The notes beneath the pieces are model-generated. The model did no database searches. It saw only the letters and a program-made list of their open reading frames with translations, and was not told where the DNA came from. From Robbsia sp. KACC 23696 (GTDB lineage Bacteria > Pseudomonadota > Gammaproteobacteria > Burkholderiales > Burkholderiaceae), in NCBI RefSeq assembly GCF_039852015.1, contig NZ_CP156626.1:1894249-1958248 (forward strand): a DNA stretch of 64,000 nt, read 5' to 3'. The first letter of the stretch is position 1. The number at the start of each line of letters is the position of its first letter. Shown in pieces: positions 1 through 7,571 of the stretch. The position numbers were made by a program, and so were the translations under genes.

Positions 1-421
1 CCAACAATGTCCCCGACCAGGACGCCCGATCGGCGGCGAGCATGCGCATCGCTTCGATCATGGCGGTGAGCGGACCCTTCGCATCGCAGGCGCCGCGCGC
101 ATACAAACGTCCGGCATCCTCGCGCAGGATAAAGGGATCCGAGGTCCAGCCGTCGCCGGCAGGCACGACGTCGAGGTGAGTATTGAAGGCGAACACCGGG
201 CCCGGGCCGTTTTCCAGCCGGGCCATCACATTGGCGCGACCGGGCTTGTACTCCGACATCGACAGGTCGAACCCTTCGGCGCGCAACAGGCGATCGACAT
301 GTTGCGCGGCTTCCAACTCACGGCCGGGCGGGTTTTCCGTATTGATGCCGACAAGCGCCGCGAGGTCGCGCTTCATGCGCGCGAGGTCGGGATGGTGTGC
401 GGAAGGGGACGACGAGGACAT
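1..421 (-). CDS. M20 family metallopeptidase (ArgE/DapE type), N-terminal part
   Basis: The gene starts at 421 (ATG) and runs off the left edge, so about 140 residues are visible. The translation contains FNTHLDVVPAGDGW, the first zinc-ligand block of the M20 family, and ARGACDAKGPL, the second block with the bridging Asp. Known members are acetylornithine deacetylase, succinyl-diaminopimelate desuccinylase and other zinc amidases or dipeptidases; which one this is cannot be read from the N-terminus. It lies 30 bp downstream of the ABC ATPase on the same strand, so it is probably the last visible gene of that operon and may cleave an imported N-acyl amino acid or dipeptide (inference). Confidence 0.85.
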   Translation of the reverse strand, partial: MSSSSPSAHHPDLARMKRDLAALVGINTENPPGRELEAAQHVDRLLRAEGFDLSMSEYKPGRANVMARLENGPGPVFAFNTHLDVVPAGDGWTSDPFILREDAGRLYARGACDAKGPLTAMIEAMRMLAADRASWSGTLL

Positions 422-451
422 GCGGGATGACTCCGGTTCGGTAGACGAGGC

Positions 452-1210
452 TCAATGCAAAATCTGGTCGAGGAAGCGCCGCGCGCGCTCATGCGCGGTG
501 CCGCTGAAGAACTGTTCGCTGGAAGCGGTGACGACGACCTCGCCGGCTTCCATGAAGACGATCTTGTCCGCCGCACGCTTTGCAAAGCCCATTTCGTGCG
601 TGACGACCACGCTGGTCAGACCTTCGCCGCTCAAGGCCGTCATCACGTCCAGCACTTCGCTGATCATTTCGGGATCGAGCGCCGATGTCGGCTCGTCGAA
701 CAGCATCAGCTTCGGTTTCATCGCCAGCGCGCGCGCGATGGCGACGCGCTGCTGCTGACCGCCGGACAATTCATCGGGGAAGGCTTCGGCGCGGGCACGC
801 AGATGAACCTTGTCGAGCAGCTGCAGGGCGATGTCGTGCGCATCGTGGCGCGACACACCGGAGACGGTCATCGGCGCGAGCATGATGTTCTCGACCGCGT
901 TCATATGCGAAAACAGCTCGAAGTTCTGAAACACCATGCCGATCTGCTGGCGTACCAGATGCTCCCGGGCGCGCTCCCGCGTCAGGTCTTTTCCTTCAAA
1001 AAGGATATGGCCGGCATCGATGGTTTCGAGCAGATTGATACAGCGCAGCAGCGTCGATTTGCCGGAGCCGGACGGCCCGACGATCACGACCGTTTCGCCC
1101 TTGCTGACATCGATCGAACATCGCTTCAGAACAGGCGTGTCGCCATAAGATTTGTCGACCTGCTTTATGCGCAACAACGGTTGCGCACCGTCGCTTGGGA
1201 TCGTTGACAT
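452..1210 (-). CDS. Polar amino-acid ABC transporter, ATP-binding protein (GlnQ/HisP type)
   Basis: A 252-residue cytoplasmic ATPase of normal family length. Walker A GPSGSGKST is at about residues 45-53, the Q-loop at VFQN (about 93-96), the signature LSGGQQQR at about 148-155 and Walker B LMLFDE at about 168-173, followed by the PTSALDPE D-loop typical of polar amino-acid ATPases. It sits 10 bp downstream of the permease gene and upstream of an M20 peptidase. No periplasmic binding protein gene is visible, so it is either beyond the left edge or elsewhere. The substrate is a polar amino acid or derivative; it cannot be specified. Confidence 0.93.
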   Translation of the reverse strand: MSTIPSDGAQPLLRIKQVDKSYGDTPVLKRCSIDVSKGETVVIVGPSGSGKSTLLRCINLLETIDAGHILFEGKDLTRERAREHLVRQQIGMVFQNFELFSHMNAVENIMLAPMTVSGVSRHDAHDIALQLLDKVHLRARAEAFPDELSGGQQQRVAIARALAMKPKLMLFDEPTSALDPEMISEVLDVMTALSGEGLTSVVVTHEMGFAKRAADKIVFMEAGEVVVTASSEQFFSGTAHERARRFLDQILH

Positions 1211-1220
1211 CGTATGCTCC

Positions 1221-1943
1221 TCAGCGAACGACAGGTTGGGACACGCCGAGCAGACGCTCGGTCATCGAAAGGCGCTTGATCTGCGCGCGTCGCTTGGGAT
1301 CGAGCGCACGTTCCAGCCAGCTCTGCACGAGCATGAACAGCGTGGTCAGCGCCAAGTAATAGATGCCGGCGGCGGACAGCGCTTCCAGGTAGCGGAAATT
1401 CGCGCTGGCCGTCTGGTCGGCCACCAACAGCAACTCCTGCACGGCAATGACCGACACCAACGCGCTCAGCTTCAACATGCCGATCATCTGATTGCCAATG
1501 GGCGGCAACACCACCCGCAACGCCTGCGGCAGAACGATGTGCCGGAACACCTTGGCGCGCGTCATGCCCAGCGCAAAGCCGGCGGTACGTTGTCCGCGCT
1601 TCACCGCATGCAGGCCCGAACGGAAGATCTCGGCCATGAAGGCGGCTTCGTTCAACGACAGCGCCAACACCGCGCAGACGAAGGCACTGAAACGAATGCC
1701 GAAAGAGGGCAGGACGTTGTATATAAAAATGATCTGGAACAGCACGGGCGTGCCGCGGAACAGCCAGAGATAAGCGAACACGACCGTGCGCGCGATTCGG
1801 CTCCGCATGTTTTGCAGCAGGGCGAGCACCAGCCCGAGTCCCATCCCAAAAATGAGGGATACGACGGTCAGCCACAACGTAACCAGTGCGCCGCGCGCAA
1901 ATACGCCCGAGGTCATGTATTCGAGCAGGAGGGAAAAGGACAT
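1221..1943 (-). CDS. Polar amino-acid ABC transporter, permease (HisMQ family)
   Basis: A 240-residue inner-membrane permease with several hydrophobic segments. The cytoplasmic coupling loop reads NEAAFMAEIFRSGL followed by KRGQRTAGFALGMT, the EAA motif of HisMQ permeases. I chose ATG 1943 (MSFSLLLEY) over an upstream in-frame start at 1973 because GGTGGAG lies 6 nt before 1943. A single permease gene suggests a homodimer, as in GlnP-type systems. It is the first gene of the leftward operon and is divergent from the GntR regulator at 2241, the likely local regulator (inference). Confidence 0.92.
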   Translation of the reverse strand: MSFSLLLEYMTSGVFARGALVTLWLTVVSLIFGMGLGLVLALLQNMRSRIARTVVFAYLWLFRGTPVLFQIIFIYNVLPSFGIRFSAFVCAVLALSLNEAAFMAEIFRSGLHAVKRGQRTAGFALGMTRAKVFRHIVLPQALRVVLPPIGNQMIGMLKLSALVSVIAVQELLLVADQTASANFRYLEALSAAGIYYLALTTLFMLVQSWLERALDPKRRAQIKRLSMTERLLGVSQPVVR

Positions 1944-2191
1944 ACGCGGCTCCACCGATTGCCGGACATGCATTGCACATCCGTTTGTCTTGAATGTGTC
2001 AATTTATACAAATACGAAAAACGCGCGTCAAGTGAAAATTTGCCGGCGATCCTTCATGGGTAACGTCTCGAAAAAAAACCAATTGCGAGAAATCAATGCT
2101 TTACACTGCATAAATGGCATAACGCAACACTGCGCGAGCGGCGTCGGAAACAACGCCTCCTAGCTCGGCACGAAAGAAGATTTTCGCCTTA

Positions 2192-2242
2192 ATTGTACTT
2201 TTTGATATAATTTATCTTGCTCATAAAAGGAAAAAGTACAAT
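2192..2242. promoter_or_regulatory. Promoter and 12-bp inverted repeat overlapping the GntR start codon
   Basis: ATTGTACTTTTT (2192-2203) and AAAAAGTACAAT (2231-2242) are perfect inverted repeats 27 bp apart. A consensus -10 hexamer TATAAT is at 2206-2211. The Shine-Dalgarno AAAGG (2226-2230) lies between the arms and the ATG at 2241 is inside the right arm. The arrangement fits an autoregulatory operator, or an mRNA hairpin that would mask the start codon. The TATAAT box lies just right of the left arm, so a regulator bound there would block RNA polymerase. Confidence 0.6.
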
Positions 2243-3182
2243 GACGAAACGGGCGGGTAAGGGTGCGCATTTCTTGGCGAAACAGATCCTCGATCTGATT
2301 CAGGAGGCGCGCTTCGAAGTGGGTCATCATCTGCGCGAACAGCAGCTTGCCGACACGCTGAGCGTGTCGCGCACGCCGGTTCGCGCGGCGATGAATCTGC
2401 TTGAAACGCTCGGTGTCATCGAGGCGCGCAAGAACCAGGGTTTCTTTTTGGCTCAGCCGGCCGAGGGTCTGCATCGGGTCGAGCTGGATCTGCCGGAAGC
2501 CGGCGATGAAGCGCTGTATAACCAGTTGGTGCGGGATCGTCTGGAGGGTGTCATTCCGGTGTCCCTGACGCAAACGGACATCGCGCAGCGCTATAACGTC
2601 GATCGCGTCACGATGACACGCGCCTTGGCGCGGCTGTCCGAAGATGGCTTGATCGCACGCAATACCGGACACGGATGGCGCTTCCAACCGTCGCTCGATT
2701 CAGAAAGCACGCTGCGCAGCAGCTATGATTTCCGTTTGACGATGGAACCGGCCGCGCTGCTGTTGCCGACGTTCGCGCCCGACCGCTCCGTGCTGGAGCG
2801 CTGCCGGCGAGAGCACATCTTCCTGACATCGCATCTGGGATTGAGCGGCGCCACGCCGAAGCAGCTTTTCGAGACGGACGCGACGTTTCACGAGATGTTC
2901 GCCGAATTCAGCGGCAATGTCTTCATGCATCAGGCGATGCAGCAGCAGAACCGGCTCCGGCGCCTGCTGGAGTTTCGCGGTTACGAGAATCGTCGACGCA
3001 TCCGCGAATGGTGCGGCGAGCATCTCGATATCATCGATGCCGTACTCGACAACGATATGGCCGCCGCTTCGCAGCGGATGCACGATCATTTATCGCACGC
3101 TTTCCGTTCGACCGATGTACCCGTGGTCAAATCGGAGCCGCGGTCGCGCATCGACGACAGATCGGACGCGCAAGTACGCTGA
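2241..3182 (+). CDS. GntR/FadR-type regulator with tandem winged-helix domains
   Basis: A 313-residue DNA-binding regulator starting at ATG 2241 (AAAGG upstream). The first winged helix (about residues 10-75) has LREQQLADTLSVSRTPVRAA, the classic GntR helix-turn-helix. A second one follows (about 90-150) with TQTDIAQRYNVDRVTMTRAL. The C-terminal half, beginning near SSYDFRLTMEPAALLLP, looks like the all-helical FCD ligand-binding domain. Ordinary FadR/FCD regulators are about 230 residues with a single wHTH, so the second DNA-binding module explains the extra length. It is divergent from the ABC importer operon and has an inverted repeat over its own start, suggesting autoregulation. The ligand is unknown. 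Confidence 0.88.
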   Translation: MTKRAGKGAHFLAKQILDLIQEARFEVGHHLREQQLADTLSVSRTPVRAAMNLLETLGVIEARKNQGFFLAQPAEGLHRVELDLPEAGDEALYNQLVRDRLEGVIPVSLTQTDIAQRYNVDRVTMTRALARLSEDGLIARNTGHGWRFQPSLDSESTLRSSYDFRLTMEPAALLLPTFAPDRSVLERCRREHIFLTSHLGLSGATPKQLFETDATFHEMFAEFSGNVFMHQAMQQQNRLRRLLEFRGYENRRRIREWCGEHLDIIDAVLDNDMAAASQRMHDHLSHAFRSTDVPVVKSEPRSRIDDRSDAQVR

Positions 3183-3291
3183 AGCGAATTCGCCCGCGAT
3201 CCTTGCCTTCAGTGTGTAATTCGGCTGTAACAACCATGCCATAGTGTGCTGCTTACGCCGAATCCACCGATTGCTTCCGACTTCTCAGCCG

Positions 3292-4251
3292 ATGCCGCCT
3301 ATTTGCCTCGATCGTATCGCCTCCGGCGCCCGCACCCTGATGTTCGCGTCGGCATGGCTGACGCTGACGGCCTGCGGCACGCTTCCTTCGTCACCCTCGC
3401 TGGGGCGTGAAAACCCGCCACCGCCGATGATCGTCGCACACCGCGGCGGCACCGGGGATATGCCGGAGAATACGATAGAGGCGTTTCAGAGCGCGTTGCA
3501 GCACGGCGCCGATGCCGTCTGGATGACGGTGCAAGTGACCCGCGATGGGGTGCCGATCATGTATCGCCCGGCCGATCTCTCGGCCTTGACCGACGGCAAG
3601 GGCCCCGTGGCGAATGCCACATACGCGCAGCTCGCCGAGCTGAATGCCGGCTATACCTTCAAGGGCCTTCGCGCTGGCGATTTCCCCTATCGCGCGCACC
3701 CCGTGCGCATTCCGACCTTGCGCGAAGCGTTGGCGGCCGTTCCCGCGAACGTGCCGATCATGCTGGATATGAAGCAAACGCCGGTTCAGCCTTTGGTCGA
3801 TGCGGTTGGCACGGTCTTGACGCGGGAGAATGCGTGGCGCCGCGTGCGCCTGTATTCGACGGACGCCGATGCGACACGTGCCATGGCCCGTTACCCGCAG
3901 GCGCAATTATTCGAAGCGCGCGACGCCACCCGTGCCCGGCTCGTGCAGATGGCGTTCAACAGTGAATGCGACGCGCCGCCGCACGGTACGTGGTCCGGCA
4001 TCGAATTTCACCGAAATATCGAGGTCATCGAGCGCTACACCTTGGGCAAAGGGGTGACGAAGGTGGACGCCCATTGGTGGACGCCGGCCGCGGTGCAATG
4101 CTTCAAATCGCACGGCGATGTGCATCTGATGGCGTTCGGCATCGAAAATCCCGCCGATTATGCAAGGGCGCAGGCGCTCGGCCTGGATGCGGTTATGACC
4201 GATTCGCCGCGCGATTTGCGAGCGGCCTTGGCTGCCCCTGTGCAGAAATAG
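3292..4251 (+). CDS. GDPD-fold lipoprotein with degenerate metal-binding site
   Basis: A 319-residue protein of the glycerophosphodiester phosphodiesterase TIM-barrel family. The signal sequence ends in LTLTAC, a lipobox, so it should be lipid-anchored at the cell envelope. ATG 3292 is preferred over GTG 3244 because it gives a compact signal peptide; neither has a strong ribosome site. The first catalytic block AHRGG with PENT is intact (His about 50). The metal-ligand block normally reads ELDVQ with a following HD, but here it is VWMTVQ and YRPADL, so Glu, Asp and His are replaced by Trp77, Thr79 and Arg92. It is probably not a standard calcium-dependent diesterase, though related proteins may keep another activity. 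Confidence 0.82.
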   Translation: MPPICLDRIASGARTLMFASAWLTLTACGTLPSSPSLGRENPPPPMIVAHRGGTGDMPENTIEAFQSALQHGADAVWMTVQVTRDGVPIMYRPADLSALTDGKGPVANATYAQLAELNAGYTFKGLRAGDFPYRAHPVRIPTLREALAAVPANVPIMLDMKQTPVQPLVDAVGTVLTRENAWRRVRLYSTDADATRAMARYPQAQLFEARDATRARLVQMAFNSECDAPPHGTWSGIEFHRNIEVIERYTLGKGVTKVDAHWWTPAAVQCFKSHGDVHLMAFGIENPADYARAQALGLDAVMTDSPRDLRAALAAPVQK

Positions 4252-4386
4252 TGCTGGCAGCAAGCGACAGTAATGTAAGGAAGGGGCTTTCCCTTGCAGC
4301 GCTTCGCCTTTTTTCCGGTACAGTGACGAGACCGCGCGGTGTTCCGCGGCGGTGAGCGATTAACCATTCAAGGAAAAGAGGTGGGA

Positions 4387-4515
4387 ATGACCAAGCGTGT
4401 GATGGCCTTGCTGATACTGACCGGCACATTGCTCTCACTGAGCGGCTGCAATACGATTGCCGGCGTAGGTGAAGATATCACCGGATCCGCCCGCACCGTG
4501 CAGCACGCTTTCTGA
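4387..4515 (+). CDS. Entericidin-type small lipoprotein
   Basis: A 42-residue ORF with ATG 4387, preceded by a purine-rich AGGTGGGA ribosome site. It has a short basic N-terminus, a hydrophobic stretch and a lipobox LSLSGC followed by NTIAGVGEDITGSARTVQ, which closely matches the EcnA/EcnB family (CNT..G.G.DI). In enterobacteria these form a lipoprotein toxin/antidote pair linked to stationary-phase lysis; in betaproteobacteria single copies are common and of unknown role. No second copy is adjacent. The mature peptide would be about 25 residues anchored to a membrane. Confidence 0.85.
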   Translation: MTKRVMALLILTGTLLSLSGCNTIAGVGEDITGSARTVQHAF

Positions 4516-4527
4516 CGCGCGACGCGT

Positions 4528-4902
4528 CTAACGCATCTGGCTGACGTGTGCCGCGACCACACGCCAGCCGGCATCGGTTCGCACCCAGGTCTGCGTCTGC
4601 CGTCCGGTCGTCGTGGCCCCGTCGCGCGCGAATTCGAGACAGCTGGTGGCGGTATCGCGGCCATACGTCACGATCTCGTGGCGGATCACGGTCCGATCCA
4701 AGCCGGCGCTCGGCCGCCCCGCCCGAAATGCCTTGATCGCGTCATAGCCGTAGAGATTTTCCGAGACGCCGTAGCGGATCGTCGTCGCCGCATCCCAGAA
4801 CAAGGCGTCCAGCACGGCAACGTCGTTTTCGACAAGCGCCGTTTCGTATTGCGTACATAGCGCGCGCACTTCAGCGAGCACATCGGGCAGATTGATTTGC
4901 AT
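4528..4902 (-). CDS. HpxZ/AtzH-like protein (DUF3225, NTF2-like fold)
   Basis: A 124-residue protein that matches the HpxZ/AtzH-like family along its length: VLAEVRALCTQYETALVEND near the start, the block LFWDAATTIRYGVSENLYGY, then YDAIKAFRAGRPSAGLDRTV and a C-terminal GWRVVAAHVSQM. These are small cone-shaped NTF2-like proteins found with oxalurate or purine-ring catabolism and with amide hydrolases; their biochemical role is unsettled. No amidase or hpx gene is adjacent. It is 11 bp downstream of the aldo/keto reductase on the same strand, so the two are probably cotranscribed. Confidence 0.85.
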   Translation of the reverse strand: MQINLPDVLAEVRALCTQYETALVENDVAVLDALFWDAATTIRYGVSENLYGYDAIKAFRAGRPSAGLDRTVIRHEIVTYGRDTATSCLEFARDGATTTGRQTQTWVRTDAGWRVVAAHVSQMR

Positions 4903-4913
4903 GAGCGTGCCTT

Positions 4914-5762
4914 TCAGAGAATGTCCAACGTGGTTTTCCGCGTCGGGGCCGGCAAGGCGGCATCGATCGCATCGCAGTCGTCTTCATCCAATGCCAATGT
5001 CAGTGCGGCGGCATTTTCGCGAATATGCGCGACATCGCCTGATTCGGGAATGGCGATGATCTGACCGTCGCGAATCGACCAGGCAAGCGCCACGGTCGCC
5101 GGCGTCACGCCGTGCTTGCGCGCGATGTCGGCCAAGACGGGCCGATGCAGCAAATCGCCGCCGCTGCCGAGTGGGGCATAGGCCATTACCGGCATCGCCT
5201 GTTGCTTGCACCACGGCAACAGGTCGAATTCGATCCCGCGGCTCGCCGCGTGATACAGGACTTGATCGGTCAGACACGCGGTGCCGTTCGGGACGGCGGC
5301 GAGTTCGCGCATCGCGGCGGTGTCGAGATTCGAGACGCCCCATGCGCGAATCTTGCCCTGTTGCCGCAGATGTTCGAAAGACGCCACGACCTCGGCCAGC
5401 GGCGTGCCTGTCTGCCAATGCAAGAGATAGAGATCGAGCGCCTCGGTATCGAGCCGGTCGAGCGAGGCGTTGCACGCCGCCTGCATTTTCTGCCGCGTCG
5501 CGTTCCAAGGATAGACCTTGGATACCAGGAAGACGTCGTCGCGGCGGCCTTTGATCGCGCGGCCGATCAGGCTTTCGGCCTGACCGTCGCCATACATTTC
5601 GGCCGTGTCGATCAGACGCATGCCGAGGTCGACGCCGAGCCGTAACGCGGATTCCTCCTCTTTGGCCGGCCGCCGACCTTGCCCCAGATGCCAACTGCCC
5701 ATACCCACCGCCGCGACGGTCTGGCCGTTGCGGAAAGCGACGTGACGCGCGTCTTGATTCAT
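4914..5762 (-). CDS. Aldo/keto reductase
   Basis: A 282-residue cytosolic NADPH-dependent oxidoreductase. The catalytic Asp and Tyr are in LIDTAEMYGDGQAE, the Lys in VFLVSKVYP and the fourth tetrad His in LDLYLLHWQ. The C-terminal region VALAWSIRDGQIIAIPESGD carries the nucleotide-binding loop. I place the start at ATG 5762 (MNQDARHV) with GGAG 10 nt upstream; a GTG two codons earlier is possible. It resembles YeaE/2,5-diketogluconate reductase-like enzymes. Substrate not predictable. It forms a two-gene unit with the HpxZ-like gene. Confidence 0.9.
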   Translation of the reverse strand: MNQDARHVAFRNGQTVAAVGMGSWHLGQGRRPAKEEESALRLGVDLGMRLIDTAEMYGDGQAESLIGRAIKGRRDDVFLVSKVYPWNATRQKMQAACNASLDRLDTEALDLYLLHWQTGTPLAEVVASFEHLRQQGKIRAWGVSNLDTAAMRELAAVPNGTACLTDQVLYHAASRGIEFDLLPWCKQQAMPVMAYAPLGSGGDLLHRPVLADIARKHGVTPATVALAWSIRDGQIIAIPESGDVAHIRENAAALTLALDEDDCDAIDAALPAPTRKTTLDIL

Positions 5763-5849
5763 GAGCACAACACTCCAGAGACACGGGCAGCAGCGGAGCC
5801 GCCCTGATGTAGCGGATGCGGGCCGAGCGACACCCGCGCTGCATTCAGG

Positions 5850-7295
5850 TTAACCGATGCGCGCGTCGGCCGTCGCGTTGCGCGGCGAGCGACGCATCAG
5901 GCACGCCACCACGGCGGAGCAGGCAAGCGCCGCCATGATCGCGAACATCAGCAGATAGCGCGTCAGCAGCAAGATGCGCTGATCGGGCGCGAGCAGATGA
6001 CTTTGACCGGCGTAGACGGCCTGTCTGGCAAGTTCGCTCAATGGCGACGTGATGATCGCCAGGCCTAGCGCCGTGCCGACGACGAAGCCCAAGTTCTGCA
6101 TCATCGAGCGCACGCCATTGGCGATGCCACGGCGCTCAGGCGGCACGCTCGACATGATCGACGTCGTGTTCGGCGTCATGAACAGCCCGGTGCCGAAGCC
6201 GATCACGGCGAGCATCGCCATCAATACGCCTTCCACATGCGTACCCAGGGTGCCGGCGAATTGCCACGCGATCGAGACGGCGCCGATGGCTACCAATCCC
6301 ATGCCTGAGGCCGCCACGCGACGCGGTTCGATCTTGCCGATCAAGCGCGCGGAGAGGAGGGTGCCGATCATCAGGCCCGCCGCGAGCGGGGTGATATGGA
6401 CGCCGGCCGCCAGGGCGTCCATCCCCATAAAGGCTTGCAGGAACAGCGAGATCAGCAACAGCGTGGCGATCTGCGTGATCGCGATCATCAAGTTGGAATA
6501 ATAGGCCAACACCAGATCGCCATTTTTCAAGATGGACAGGTCGACGAGCGGATGGGTGGCGCGCAACTGCACGCGCACGAACAAGACGGCGCCAATGGCG
6601 CTAAGCAGGAAGCAACCGGCGATACGCGGACTCTGCCAGCCCAGCGCGCCGCCTTCGGACAAGGCGACGATCAAGCTCCCCAATGTGACGAAGGACAGCG
6701 CCGCGCCGAGCGTGTCGAAGCGCTCGTGCGAACGCGTCGTTTTTAATTTCAGGATGCGAAAGCCGCAGACGGTCGATGCCAATGCCAGCGGCACGCCGGC
6801 GAGGAAGAGGGCGCGCCAGCCTAACAGGGACACCGCGGCGCCGCCGATCAGCGGACCGAGAATCGACGACGCGGCGGCCACGGAGACATTCAGCCCGAGT
6901 ATCAGCGACATCTGGTGCGCGGGATAGGCGTCGACCAGCAAGGCGGTGGTATTGGTGGCGATCGACGCGGCGCCGATCGCCTGCACGACGCGAAAGACGA
7001 TCAGGGCGTTGGCCGACCAGGCAAGCCCGCAGCCCAGACATCCCAGCGTGAACATCGCCATGCCGAACAGATAGAGCGCGCGACGGCCGAAGATATCCGC
7101 CAGACGACCGAAGGCCAGAATCATCACCGTGTTGACCAGCATATAGCTGAGCAGGATCCAATTCGCCTGCGACGGCGACGCGCTGAAATATCGCACGATG
7201 GTGGGAAGCGCCACATCCATCGTCGTCATATTGCTGAACACCAGCAAGACGCCGATGCTGGTGTACAAAAATACCTTCCACTCCACTGATTTCAT
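5850..7295 (-). CDS. MFS transporter, DHA2 (EmrB/QacA) type, 14 TM
   Basis: A 481-residue inner-membrane protein with about 14 hydrophobic segments. It starts at ATG 7295 (MKSVEWKVFLYT); the upstream in-frame start at 7319 is less likely. It contains the DHA2 motif near helix 1, NMTTMDVALPTI (an altered LD.TIVNVALP), and motif A as GRLADIFGRRALY. The family exports drugs, dyes or metabolites by proton antiport. No membrane-fusion partner (EmrA) is adjacent, so it may act alone. The C-terminus ends in a basic stretch. It is divergent from the MFS-pxpBC operon. Confidence 0.88.
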   Translation of the reverse strand: MKSVEWKVFLYTSIGVLLVFSNMTTMDVALPTIVRYFSASPSQANWILLSYMLVNTVMILAFGRLADIFGRRALYLFGMAMFTLGCLGCGLAWSANALIVFRVVQAIGAASIATNTTALLVDAYPAHQMSLILGLNVSVAAASSILGPLIGGAAVSLLGWRALFLAGVPLALASTVCGFRILKLKTTRSHERFDTLGAALSFVTLGSLIVALSEGGALGWQSPRIAGCFLLSAIGAVLFVRVQLRATHPLVDLSILKNGDLVLAYYSNLMIAITQIATLLLISLFLQAFMGMDALAAGVHITPLAAGLMIGTLLSARLIGKIEPRRVAASGMGLVAIGAVSIAWQFAGTLGTHVEGVLMAMLAVIGFGTGLFMTPNTTSIMSSVPPERRGIANGVRSMMQNLGFVVGTALGLAIITSPLSELARQAVYAGQSHLLAPDQRILLLTRYLLMFAIMAALACSAVVACLMRRSPRNATADARIG

Positions 7296-7365
7296 GACCG
7301 ATGCCGCGCACGAAGGCAAAGGTCGTGATCATAACGCGAAATATAAAACGGCCTGCAATGGCGAG

Positions 7366-7405
7366 ACATGAATAAAAAGTATCGATCAATATAGAAAAAT
7401 CTCCT
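7366..7405. promoter_or_regulatory. LysR-type operator candidate upstream of the MFS-pxpBC operon
   Basis: The AT-rich segment beginning ACATGAATAAAAAGTAT matches, ungapped, 28 of 35 bases of a segment at 11866 in the promoter of the LysR gene (counted by eye). The conserved blocks are ACATGAA, AAAAGTAT and CAA.ATAGAAAAA. The rest of the 276-bp gap holds the structured leader at 7443 and the divergent promoters. The matching pair suggests that the LysR protein at 10923-11852 controls both arms. Confidence 0.5.
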
Positions 7406-7442
7406 TTTTAAGATATTTATTTTTTGCGAATAATCATCCCGA

Positions 7443-7503
7443 GCCGACATCCCCGGCTTGGGCAGGATCCTCGGAACGAGGGCGCCTCCCAAGCCGGGTC
7501 GGC
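7443..7503 (+). promoter_or_regulatory. Structured 5' leader, long imperfect hairpin
   Basis: CCCGGCTTGGG (7452-7462) and CCCAAGCCGGG (7488-7498) are perfect 11-bp arms. They are flanked by GCCGA (7443-7447) and TCGGC (7499-7503), and they enclose a small hairpin CCTCG-GAA-CGAGG (7469-7481). The structure lies about 70 nt before the MFS start codon at 7572 in the probable 5' untranslated region. No U-run follows it, so it is not a simple terminator. It could be a regulatory RNA element, a protein site or an mRNA stabiliser; I do not recognise a known riboswitch consensus. Confidence 0.45.
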
Positions 7504-7571
7504 AGAGGAGCGGCCCTGCGCGACCCCCCGCGGTGCCGGCTCGTTGGTCTTCACACCGTTCAAGGTAAGCG

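Noticed and set aside
4281-4316. AAGGG/CCCTT hairpin followed downstream by a T-run, after the GDPD-like gene
   Set aside because: The 5-bp stem is 15 nt away from the T-run and the sequence between them can form only a 3-bp stem, so it is not a convincing terminator.
7443-7570. Guanidine-I (ykkC) or TPP riboswitch in the MFS-pxpBC leader
   Set aside because: The conserved sequence blocks of those RNAs are not present; only a structured hairpin can be supported.
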